A DNA stretch of 64,000 nt from Aristolochia californica (lineage: Eukaryota; Streptophyta; Magnoliopsida; Piperales; Aristolochiaceae): the NCBI GenBank assembly GCA_029961685.1, contig JARWKL010000001.1, positions 53,842,062 through 53,906,061 on the forward strand, written 5' to 3'. How positions within the stretch are numbered: the stretch's first letter is position 1; every line of letters begins with the position of its first letter. A model generated the notes under the pieces. It was not told the origin of the DNA. It ran no database searches and was given only the letters and a program-made list of their open reading frames with translations. This document shows, piece after piece, positions 23,437-34,400 of the stretch. The translations under genes and the position numbers were made by a program.

Positions 23437-23879
23437 TAAAAAGAGATGTCCAAAAGCCTATAAAGGCAATTTTTCCTCCTATTTCCTTACGATATTATCA
23501 CATCGTTGGTGCTCATCGTCGTCGTCGTCATCGTCATCATGCAGCCCATTCCCAATTCAGTGATCCGTTCTGCGTCATCATCACCACACGCCTGTTTCCA
23601 AATGGGTTAATAAAACAAAGGCGCGAGGAACGATGCGCGTGGCTTATCTGTGGAAGGGGTGGCAGACAGGTACAGACAAACAGTTTCCCGTTGAATCGAG
23701 TCTCCTCCCTAATTTCTTACTTTTTATTGTTTTTACCCCGTGCGTGGCGTTTCGTGCAAGTCTCCGCTTCCCGACATTGAGCGCGGCTCTCCCTTTCCTC
23801 TAGCCCAAACTACCTAATTACAAACATAACCTTATTTAAAGACTATCTACTGAATAACCCTTTGAGGGAAGGTAGTTCA
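23437..23879 (-). promoter_or_regulatory. Upstream region of the hydrolase gene, with GAC/GAT microsatellite
   Basis: This is upstream of the ATG at 23436 on the minus strand. A TCG/TCA trinucleotide array lies at 23515-23540. The region is GC-richer than the flanks, as for a leader or proximal promoter. No other gene is recognised. Confidence 0.4.
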
Positions 23880-24345
23880 TGCAAATAACTTCATCTTTGA
23901 GATTTCTCGCATGAAGGGGTTGTGAATTTCAATGTGTTTTGTTCTCTCATAAGAGTTTTAGCTCAAAACCCAAGTTCCATAGGTAAAAAAATTTAACTAA
24001 AACATCTCACTCATTGCATGTATCATGACTATATTTTGCATTTGTATTCGATCTAGCTACAACATTTTGCTTCTTGTTGTGTCAGGGCATTAAATTACTT
24101 CCAATAGTGAAACAATAGCCAAATGTGGATTTCCTCTCACTCTACATGTATCTACAAAATCTTCAACGTTGAGATTCCATGGTTCTCATATAACAGCTCT
24201 CGACCTGAGTTTTGCTTCAAATACCTTAGTACCCTTTTGCAATGCTCATGGATGAGAGAGTTGAGACTTAAGCATGAATTGACTAATTACATTTACTACA
24301 AAGGAGATGTTGTTGGCCCAAGTGGCTTCTCAAGAGGGATTAATT
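23880..24345 (-). pseudogene. Copia RNase H remnant
   Basis: On the minus strand, degenerate blocks such as EAKCCS and IEYKCKI near 24080-24030 correspond to the copia RNase H stretch 'QNVVARSSAEAEY'. Stops and frameshifts are frequent. It directly abuts the LTR-like repeat beginning near 24300. Confidence 0.5.
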
Positions 24346-25190
24346 GAGAATTAAAATTTTAAAACTTTAAGGTGTCGAAGAATAAAACCAAGTAAATATG
24401 AAAATTAAATACAGACAACAAATGTTTTGTTATCGATGATCCCTAGTGGTATTCACCGCCCATGAACACGTACTTGGAAAATTCCACTAACAATAACTCT
24501 ATTAGCTGGAATTACACAAAAGAGACTTCGACTCTCTTTTAAGCCACATGCATGCTCAAATTCACGATTTACAATATAATCTCCCCAAGAGACTAACTAC
24601 ATTCTAGCTCTAGTGCGCTATTTCTATCTAGATTTATCAAGGTTCCAGATGAACCTATCACAAAGTGAAAATTACAAAGAAAGGTACAAATTTGCACCCT
24701 TATAAATTGGAGAGATACATTTCTCCTTTGAGAGTTCCAAACTTCCAGCCTTTGATGCACAACGTGAGTATAGGAGCTTGACTAGTATGTACAAAAGGTG
24801 ATGGAATGAAAAAAAAAAATGTAAGAATTTTGCAAGGTTTGGCTCTCTTTCTCAAAAATTCACTTAAGAAAGATTTTTATGGGATTGAGAGTAAATACAA
24901 GTAGTTACGTCAATAAAAGCTCATTAACCTCTCAATAGATGGTTAGGTGGGGTATTAACAAGTTCCCCAAGCCAAATTAGTCATTTTTTTCCCATTTGCA
25001 AAAAAAGGAGTTTATATTGATCGATCAGTGTAAAGTGGTCGATAAATCAATCGTTTGTAACAACTAATTTCTATCAAAGTGTGCCTTATTGATCTATGGT
25101 ATGATCTATTGATCGATGATATAATCAATCAATATCTTCCAATTAAGTCTGACATTTTAAGTTTATTGATCAATCAGACTTTCCACTAGT
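24300..25190 (-). repeat. Dispersed LTR-like repeat, partial inverted copy
   Basis: The reverse complement aligns with 55200-56280. Both have GATCGATCA-rich stretches, TCTCTTGGGGAGRTT, CATGTGGCTTAA, TTTGTGTAATTC and, at the end, AAGCCACTTGGGCCA. Length and these features suggest the terminal part of a long retrotransposon LTR. It has no coding capacity. Confidence 0.7.
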
Positions 25191-25195
25191 AGTGT

Positions 25196-25922
25196 TGTTG
25201 GATTTAGGATCCCATGATAATAATGTAAGTAATCAAAACAAAAGAGAGAAGAAAGCAAAGGTGAGGTAAAAGAGGGAGAAGAACGAGAAGAAGGAAAGTG
25301 AGAAAGGAGAAGAGAGAGAGTAAAGTTGAGAGAGAGTTTGAGAGAGGAGGGAAAGAGGATTAGGTTCTAATCCTCCCCCTCTATGTAATTATAATAGTTA
25401 AAAAGTTAAATAATTACATCATTACCCTTTTACCCTAAGAAGGGAGAAAATGGGACAAAAATCAAAGATAATTTACATCATACCATTATACTTCGAATTC
25501 ATCTTCTGTTGGAAGACATCTCAAAGTGGTATCAAAGTAAATACCTCTCCCACATCAAGGAGGGCAATAGAGGTAATTAAAAGGTTTTCTCATAAGGATG
25601 GCACAAAGGTGTAATTAAAAAAAAATGATGTATATTTACTTATGTCTTTTCTTTTACATTGTAGCCCTAAGGGCATTATAATCATTGTAAACCTCCTTCC
25701 ACAACTATAAATAGAAGTTCAAGGCATAGGGTAGATGATTAAGTTTCCACTCTTCTCTCTCAAATTCGGCCCTAGAATTTTCCCCTCTCCCAAGCTCTCT
25801 CTCTCCATCTCCCTAGCTAACTTCACTCTTCTTTCTCTCTTCTCCTCTTTTTCTTCCTCTCCTCTCTCACCAGCTTGGTTGAGAGGATTGTCGTGGGATC
25901 CTAAATTTAACATCTTCCAACA
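25196..25922 (-). mobile_element. Copia 3' LTR, split by a nested solo LTR
   Basis: On the minus strand the polypurine tract TTGAGGGGAAG ends at 25923. The LTR then starts TGTTGGAAGAT at 25922 and ends ATCCAACA at 25196, giving TG...CA ends with a short inverted repeat. Removing the nested insert (25507-25912 and one TSD copy) leaves about 316 bases. A TATA-like box followed by GGGGGAGGATTAG is shared with the LTR ending at 10776. It belongs to the Copia pol remnant on its right. Confidence 0.85.
25507..25912 (+). mobile_element. Solo LTR (406 bp) with TCTTC target-site duplication
   Basis: It starts TGTTGGAAGACATC and ends CCTAAATTTAACA, and is flanked by TCTTC at 25502-25506 and 25913-25917. 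TATA box CTATAAATAG near 25705 is followed by a pyrimidine-rich R/U5. The central part (AGCCCTAAGGGCATT and TATAAAT) matches the LTR at 43432-43817 in opposite orientation, so both belong to one family. No internal region remains, as expected after LTR-LTR recombination. Confidence 0.88.
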
Positions 25923-27955
25923 CTTCCCCTCAAGTTAGGGGAGAGAAAATATTGAAGATACCCAGCTTGCCGCATATAGTAGTCTGGATCTTGGATGTGA
26001 CGGTTTCGTAAGTATGTTGCCACCTATCCTTGAGATGAAACATGTTTGAGAGATAAAATACCAGCTTAAAATTTCTCTCGTATAAAGTGGCAATCTACCT
26101 CAATACATTTTGTTCTCCTGTGGAACACCGGATTTGAAGTAATATGAATAGTTGCCTGGTTGTTACAATATAATTCTATAGAGACTCCTTTATAGAACCC
26201 CAATTCAGTGATAAGGGATTTGATTCGTAGAAGCTCACTGACTGTGTGGGTCATAACTCTATATTTTGCTTATGCACTTGCGACAACATTATGTTTTTTG
26301 CTACATGTAACCAGGGTACCTCCAACTAAAGTACAATACCTAGAAGTGAATTTCTTGTCATCAGAAGATCTAACTCAATTTACAACCACAAACCTTCATT
26401 GTTGAATTGACCATGATTTTTATAGAGCAGTCTCTTCCCTAGAGCTCCTTTTAAATACCTCAGGATCCTCTCTAGAGCTGATCAATGGGTAAATTGTGGT
26501 TTATACATATATTGACTAACCAAACTTACTGCGTATGATATATCAAGTCTGGTCACTATGAGGTAAATAAGTATTCCAATAAATCTCTCATATTTACCTA
26601 TATCAACATCTTCACCAGAACTTGCACATAGCTTTGTGTTCACATCCATAGGAATATTTGTTGGTTGACATCCTCTCAAGCATGTGTCCTCAAGTACATC
26701 AAGAACATACTTTCTCTGAGATAAGACGATCTCATGTTTTGATTGGAAGACCTTAATATCTAAAAAAAAATTGAAGTCCAAAATCTTTCATTTAGAATTT
26801 TTTGCTTATCTTCTCTTTGACTTCTTCTATATTGTCTACATTATTGCCAATTAAGACAATATAATCCACATAGACCAACAGTAATACACTTCCGTTTAAG
26901 GTATTTTTTACACAGACAGAATGATGTACTAAGCACCAGTTGAATCCAGACTGCAACATTACTTAACTAAATTTATCAAACCAAGCCCAAGGAGACTATT
27001 TTAAGCCATATAAATATTTTTTCAATCTGCATACCGACTCCTCCTCAACCACAAAGCCATGTGGTTGATGCATATTCTTCTTTAATATCACCATTCAAAA
27101 ATCTATTCCTCACATCCAATTGATATACCGACCAAGAGGAATTAGCAATGAGTGATAATAAGATTTTTACCGAATTTAACTTACCCACCAGGGAGAAATT
27201 TTCATCATAATCTACTCCATGACATTGAATATACCCTTTTACAACTAAGCAGGCCTTGAGGCGAGCTACTGAACCATCTAGATTGTGTTTAAAAGTAAAA
27301 ACCAATTTACAACCCATAGGTTTCTTACTAGGAGGAAGTGGAACCAAGGCCCAAGTCTAATTCTCATATAATGTCTTCATTTCCTCTTCCATTGTCGCCT
27401 TCCATCATGGATACATCAACGCTTTTTTACATGATTGTGGTACAGAGAAGAAGATATAGATGCAAGAAATTGACAGCAAGAAGAAGACAAACGAAGTTGA
27501 GAAACAAAATTGGACATAGGATGAAAAGAAGAGAGCTAGTACATGTCCTAGTGTCCTAGGTTCCTTTAGATGAGCTATGGGCCTAGTATCAAATAGTGAA
27601 CCAAATACAAGAGGGGAAAATGGATTTACCTTGGAAGCATCCATAAACTCCATAGATACGATATTGGCCAATGCTTTAAGGGGCTTAATAGAGAGATCTG
27701 CATCAAGGGGCACTACAGGTTTCAGAGCTACATGAACAAATGAAAGACCTAGACGAACAACCGTTAAAGAATAAAATGATGTATCTTTAAAAAAATGTGA
27801 CATCCTTAGAAAAAATTAACTTTTGAAGAGAAGGGTTATGGCAAATATATCATTTTTGGGTAAGAGAGTAACCCAAAAAATCCCCTTTAATGGCCCTCGT
27901 GTCTAACTTACTTTTTTTGTGGGGATGTGACATAAACGAACCATATACAACCAAA
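25923..27955 (-). pseudogene. Copia pol remnant (integrase end, RT, RNase H)
   Basis: On the minus strand, from right to left: the integrase-RT linker (27803-27405), RT start GCKLVFTFKHNLDGSVARLKA and LDVRNRFLNGDIKEE (27347-27045), RT end FNFFLDIKVFQSKHEIVLSQ and TRLDISYAVSLVSQYM (26781-26482), and RNase H near 26330-26030 with the LYCNNQATIH block. Usual LDVKNAFLHG reads LDVRNRFLNG. Stops separate the blocks. It is followed by a polypurine tract and the LTR at 25922-25196. Gag and protease are missing: at about 27960 it abuts a Gypsy remnant of opposite orientation. Confidence 0.87.
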
Positions 27956-27959
27956 GACC

Positions 27960-28200
27960 TTCAAAAGAAGGGAGAAAAGGGTCCTTGATGAGGACATCCA
28001 GGCTGCATGGAATATTCACGAACCAATTCAAGTACCAGTTGGTCAGGTGACGAGGGCTCGAACTAAAAGATTTAAAGAAACGTTGAATAACTTAGTCTAG
28101 AGAGTTCTACGACAAGAAAAGAGTTTGTTCATGACTGAAGGTGAACAAAGGCTGGTTTTACTCATCAAAGTTTATCCGGAAGAGAGTCAATCAACCATAC
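27960..28200 (+). pseudogene. Gypsy pol 3' end remnant
   Basis: The plus-strand frame reads AAWNIHEPIQVPVG and then VTRARTKRFKETLNNLV, the typical end of a Ty3-gypsy polyprotein ('GPMTRARAKKFKEALN'). A TAG follows LNNLV. It is immediately followed by LTR-like sequence. Confidence 0.7.
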
Positions 28201-28289
28201 ACGTGCATTGACCACAAGCATGTGGTTGGAAGATCAAGGAGTCCTAAAGAGATCCACAAGCTGCTTTGAAGATCTAGTGGGACCCAAAA

Positions 28290-28769
28290 GGATAACCACG
28301 AGTTGGTATCTTATCCTAAGGGTCACGACCTCATAAGGAGTTAGAGTTTGAATTATATTAGACTTCTAGTTTACGTGAGTTATTTTATTATGGTAAGTTT
28401 ATCTTTAACAATTAAATGTTGAATGTAATTAGGAGAATGAAGTTAATTATACATGGACACTATTACATCCTCTAGTATAATTAGAGGCTCTTGTACACGG
28501 ATTAAGATATTTTTTTATGTTTATTCATTTTATGAGTTATTCTTCTTGATTTCTTGAAAAAACTTTCAAACGTATCAAGGGTTCCTTGTGACTTTTAAAC
28601 CAATTTATCAAACGGATTTTCCATACCCCGTGTAAAACATCTTCATCATACCAAGGTTCTTGCTTTACCAGGCAACGAGTCAAGGTTTCCATCAAATTAG
28701 AAAGGACTTGGGGTCTATTTCCAGATTTGGTATCGGGTTTCGTCACGTGTTGACGTGGTTTGTATTAGT
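28290..28769 (+). mobile_element. Gypsy LTR with adjoining primer-binding site
   Basis: AT-rich sequence between a pol 3' end and a gag start, followed at 28770-28781 by TGGTATCAAAGC, one mismatch from the tRNA-Met primer-binding site TGGTATCAGAGC. Its position identifies it as an LTR. The left boundary is approximate and no second LTR copy was found in the window. Confidence 0.55.
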
Positions 28770-30405
28770 TGGTATCAAAGCTTTGATTCATCAAGTTTGT
28801 CTATCTTTTAATTCTTTATTTTTCTTCCTTGTCAAAGTCATGCATTTAGGTCTAGGTTTAGTTTGTAATTTTTGTTTTAATCTTGTTTCTCACATTCTAG
28901 ATTCTCTGTTGCCAAAACCCCAAGTTTGAGTGTCAACAATCATCAAAATCTGTGACAAAATTTGATTCGTTTTAGTTTGTTTATCTTGATTTGCTACTTG
29001 AATCCTTCATATTATTGTTTGATTAGTTTTGAAAGAACTACAAGAAGAATACACGAGTGGAAAAAGATAGTGTGTGTGAGCATATTAGAGGGTAAAAGCA
29101 AATTTAAATTAAGTAAAACAAGGGTGGATTTGAGTAAATTATTTTTTGTGTGAAACACGTGAAAGAGTGAGGTAAGGTCTTTTTTTTCTTTGTTTGCATA
29201 TTTTTCTAACCTTGTTTGTAGATTTCATATCATATCGTATAATCAAGAGAAAAACACAAACGAAAATATTCCATCACCTGTTGTTCCGAATCAACAAATG
29301 CAAGCATTAATGGGGGAGAAGACACAGATGATAAAGGCGGATTTAGAAGATATATAGGGGAGGTTAGATAGGATATAAGAAGGAACACAAAGAGGGCAGC
29401 CATCATTTGTTCTTAACATCCCAAGCAAGAACAAGTTGCATCGAAGAGAAGAGGATATTGGTGAATTTGAAGGTGACGATTGCTACTTGAATCCTTCATA
29501 TTATTGTTTGATAAGTTTTGAAAGAACTACAAGAAGAATACAAGTGGAAAAAGGTAGTGTGTGTTAGCATATTAGAGGGTAAAAGCAAAATTAAATTGAG
29601 TTAAATACAGCTTGATTTAAGTATATTATTTTTCGTGTGAAACACGTGAAAGAGCGAGGTAAGGTCCTTTTTTTCTTTGTTTGCATATTTTTCTAACCTT
29701 GTTTGTAGATTTTATATCATATCGTATAATCAAGAGAAAAACACAAACGAAGAGATTCCATCACCTGTTGTTCTGAATCTACAAATGCAAGCATTAATGG
29801 AGGAGACGAGACAGATGATAGGCAACCAACATTTGTTTTGAACATCCCAAGGAAGAGCAAGTTGCTTTGAAGAGAGGAGGATATTAGTGAATTTGAACGT
29901 GACAATTTAGAGTATGATAGGATATCAATTGACACCTATAGGAGATATGGTTGGGTGAGAGACGCTAGGAACCGGATTGATAACAGCTTGAGAAGTATCA
30001 AGATGAAAATTCATACGTTTCAAGGAAAATGTGATCCTGGAAGATACCTCGAGTGGGAAAAGAAGATGGCATTGGTTTTCGACAGTCACAACTACTCCAA
30101 ATTAAAGAAGGTAAAACTTGTTTCAAATAAATTTATTTATTACGCTACAGTGTGGTGGGACCAGTTGTGCATCAACAAGATGCAAAATTGAGAACCTCCA
30201 ATAAAAAAATGTTATAAGATAAAAAAAGTGATGAGACAACGATTTATACCAAGTTCCTACTACCCATGTCTATACCTCACACGATAAAGTCTCCATCAAG
30301 GGAACCAAAACATTGACAAGTATTATAAAGAGATGAAAATAAACTATGATTAGAGCAAATGTGAAAGAAGATAGGGAGGCGATGGCTAATTTTTTGGAAT
30401 CATTT
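28770..30405 (+). pseudogene. Gypsy leader and gag remnant
   Basis: After the primer-binding site, the leader holds an imperfect tandem duplication. The open frame at 29955-30191 reads IKMKIHTFQGKCDPGRYLEWEKKM and YYATVWWDQL, clear Ty3-gypsy gag blocks. A further gag block, IRANVKEDREA, lies near 30350-30385. The frame ends at a stop at 30189 and further frames are broken. Protease, RT and integrase are absent: at about 30400 the sequence changes to an AT-rich hAT-like repeat. Confidence 0.8.
28992..29890 (+). repeat. Imperfect tandem duplication, 489-bp offset, in the Gypsy leader
   Basis: TGCTACTTGAATCCTTCAT occurs at 28992 and again at 29481. The sequences then align through GAACTACAAGAAGAATACA, ATCATATCGTATAATCAAG and GAGGATATT...GTGAATTTGAA. 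The second unit lacks about 60 bases present in the first around 29340-29395. Confidence 0.9.
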
Positions 30406-31450
30406 TTCTAATTGGAAATTCTTATAAATGATCATATAATTTTTTAAATAAAATTTTCCTAGCTAATAATTTGTATGAAAATTTTTTGAATATGTATTTG
30501 AAAGTAATAGTTGTAATAACACGAAGCAACTTTCATAGCAATTTGTGTTTGATATTTTATTTTATTAAAAATTTATTTATAAATATAATAATATATTATA
30601 TTATTTATTAATTTTTATTTATTTCCAATGAAAAGGCTAGATATCAATTTTACTTTCCTAAAAAAATTTAAAATATTTTTTATAATTTTCTAAAAAATCA
30701 ATAATAATAATAATATTTTATTTAAAAATTTTTTTGAAAATATATATAATAGGAATATAAATTTTCAACCAAAGACATAAGAAGGCCATAATAAATTTAT
30801 TAACAAATTCAAAAATTACAAATTAAACAAGGCATTGGGGCAATAAAAATTAATATTGGGACATTCTAATCCATTATCAAGATTTAATCCTAAACCTCCC
30901 ATATTATTCTTTTTTAAAAATATATACAAAATTTTATACATACTCTATTTGGCATATATTTTATGTTAAGTATTAAATGTAAGTTAAACTCAATTAAAAT
31001 TATTCAACTCAAACTCAATTACAACTTTACACACAACTTGCTGTTCAGCTCAACTATATTCAATCCCATCCTTACACCCAATTTTATGTTCAACCTCACA
31101 ACTATATTAGATACCACCCTTATACCGACTTTTAAGTAACATCGTGCCCAATTTTATGTAAAACGCATGCCTAAATTTATATAAAATGTAAACATAATTT
31201 TATATACAATTTATTTACCTATCATTTTTTAAAAACTTTTAAAAATATATTGGAAATCAGCCTCAAGGCATATTTTTTGAAAACTTTTAAATAAATATTA
31301 AAATTAGAACTCAATTAAAATTATTTGACTAAAGCTCGATAACAAATTTTGTCTTAAAAATAAACTTGGCTCAAACTGGAGTTCAAAATATTTAAATAAA
31401 TCTAAACTCATACATAGGCAAGTTCAAACTCGACTCAATGCCACTACTAC
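30406..31450 (+). mobile_element. Degenerate copy of the hAT-type element found at 44014-46410
   Basis: AAATTTAAAATATTTTTTATAATTTTC, read in shorter pieces, and TTGTGTTTGATATTTTATTT match two internal units of the 44014-46410 element. The right end (ACATAGGCAAGTTCAAACTC, then CTCAATGCCACTACTAC) matches that element's right terminus. The left end was not found and the terminal repeat is degraded. Confidence 0.65.
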
Positions 31451-34400
31451 TCAAATCTCTCCAATTAGCATCAAATTAACAAGAATACTAGTTAATCGAG
31501 TCCTCACGAATTAATTTAGACTTCCAATTTGCTGAATTTAGCTTGGCAAGGTTTCTTACCAAGCTGAGTTCACTCAACTTAACGGCCCTGAACCGAACAA
31601 ATCTGCAAATTTCTAAATGATACAGCAGGAGCACTTTATAAAATTAGGCAAGCTACGGTATCCAAGCTTGCCTTCGCAAAGCATCAAACAAAACTCTTTA
31701 ATCAGAGCCCAATACCTCTTTAACTAAGCATTAAACTTGACATAATCAATAGAGAACACCAACGGATAAAACACGATAAAATTGGATAAAATTGAACCTC
31801 AACTCACAAGTAAAGCAAATGATTATTAGCGGTAGTAAATCACTTCAGATTACCAAGAACAACGTCATAGTTTCACTGCTAACTTCTGATAGACAAAAAC
31901 ATAGAGATTCGGATGGAGCAACTTCTTCTTATTCCCACTAATACACCGAGGTCATAATTAAAAAAACACTGCAGGTGGCCTACCCTAAGGGTAACTCGAA
32001 AGCCGCCCCTGAAAGACCCAAAGGGTAACTGGGAAACCTCCATAGTCTTTAGCGTACTCATATATCCAGAGGCTGTCAAACAGAGTATCGATCCAATACT
32101 GAATTTGTGTGCACAAATAATGCACCTATAGGCCTCCCCTATACACAGACTCTCACAATTTTCTAAACTCCAGCACGATTACGAGTCACAGATAACTTAC
32201 TCGGAAGGCTTGTATCACTCCATCTAAAAACATAACAAGAAAAAACCACTACAAATCCATTTTGAATTAATCTATGTCGAGAAGCTAACATCCATTTTGC
32301 CAGTAGTTTACCTTGACAAACCAAACCAAAATTTTCAGGCTATATAAAACTTAAAAACTGTTGCTTATTCTTTCCCAATCAGTACAGCAAATTTACAGTG
32401 AAAACACATAAAATAAAATTGTGAGAGCCGAGAATTAGGGAGAAAAACGATTGAAAAAAGTTAACATCTAACTCATTAACTACACTCACCCTAGTTACTA
32501 GTCACAAAATCAAGTCCACTACTCCACAAGTCCTGAATTCTTTGGATTACAGCATAGATTTTAAAAAATAATTGGACAACTTTTTTGCCCTCCCACTTAA
32601 TTGCCCTATGGAATTTTAACATTTTGCCTTTGGATATAATGGACTGCATTCTAAACTTAACCCTATTCTTCATGACAGAACCTACTTCACCATGCTACTA
32701 TCGTTGACAAGATCACACAACCTACAGGATGGACAGCACAACATGGAATCAGCACATAAAAAGATTCCTTGAACGATCTTAGAGATTTAGACAGCCATTG
32801 ATCATTTGATAGGTGCATAGATTCCACACGTTCTTTGATCAGAGATCCAATCACATGATCAACAGCAACAATCAATGCAACAAAATAGGAACTGTAGCTC
32901 TAACCACCAATACTCAAGGGAATAGAGGGAAGAAATATTACAAACTAGATAATGATAGGTGGAAGCCATTATTAATTTAGGACTTGGAGTCAGTAAAGAT
33001 TGTACAACACAGTACAACAGAAAAAAACAAACAAACAGTAAAACCAAAAATGTGATGTACATACAATGGTACAATCAACACTTTCACCCACCAAAACATC
33101 GGGAGAAAAAATAACAGTAACCTCAGAAGAATGCCCCCCACCAGCAGAAGAGCTCATACAATTATATCTTTCTTTTTTCTTTTTTCTTTTTTCTTTTTTT
33201 TTTTGAATGATGAAACCTGCACCTTTGTGAGACTTGAACCCAAGACTTCACAGAAGAACCCCACATATTGCTACTGAGCCAAAAGCCCACTTGACAGAAC
33301 TATTACAAATGGCAGGCTACATAAACAGATATATGAATATGCCAGACCCAACACCTTAAAACCTAATTCTCATCTTTAAAAAATTAAACTACAGCATGTG
33401 GATCTCAAGTATGCACCCACAAATTATAATGCGGGCAATAAATAATATCAGACCAAAGGGAAAAGTCAAAAAATTCGTTAAGCTCCTAACCCTATATCTC
33501 TCATGTTCAACTGCAAGATATGCCTATAAAATTGCTAGTAATATTAGAAGATGAAATTCGAATACATGAACAAGTAATATTACTGTTAGACTTGACATTT
33601 ATCTTCTGCAGCTACCCAGATTACGTAATGACAGACTAAACAGATCTATCCCATTCGTACAAGTCCCAGAAATTTTGACTTTTAAGCGCCCAGTCAATCT
33701 GATAAATCGCATCATATATCACAATTAGTATCACATATTGTTCTGCAGATAGAACATACCAGGTGAATTCCATTCAACTGCAGCAGTAACAAAGGTAACA
33801 TGTCGTATACCCAAGTACGAGGAAAAACAACCACCCTAGATTTATGAGACAATATATCCACCACAACTTTAGTTATTTATATTATTATATACCCACAATA
33901 TAAGACATAGCATCTTGGACAGCTCCAGATCTAATGAATTCCTCCCAAGCTACGAAATGAATGTTAAAGCAAAACAATGAAGTCTGAAATACCAGAAAAT
34001 CAAAAGGAAAGCCAATCAGACAAACGATCCACAACATCCAAGTTTGCAGAAAAGATAACAAGAAAACATTATGTAAAAGAGTCTATAGATCTATTTTCCA
34101 GAAAAGTGTACCAATCTTTATCACCGAGGGAGTTAGCAGGCAATAAATGCTAAAGACTATTTCACTTAAATACCATCTACCAGTAATCACAAACAAACTC
34201 CATTCTCAAAAGGCAGAGAGCAGCAGGCCACAAAAGCATGGCAAAGCATTCATCATCAAAGAAGAGATTACATGTCTTGCATTCACCACAACCATTTAAT
34301 TGCGCCCAAGAGCTGTCATACACCTGAATCAACATAGCCACATTCATCACAACTCAATCCACCTTTCCATATCAGTGAAATGAAAGTTACTGCAACAAAG

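Noticed and set aside
25527..25538. TGGTATCAAAGT resembling a Copia primer-binding site
   Set aside because: It lies inside the solo LTR 25 bases after its left end, and the flanking TCTTC duplications show that the segment is LTR, not leader.
33165..33305. Possible tRNA gene
   Set aside because: A and B boxes are present, but no cloverleaf or acceptor stem is seen, and an A-rich tail marks it as a SINE.
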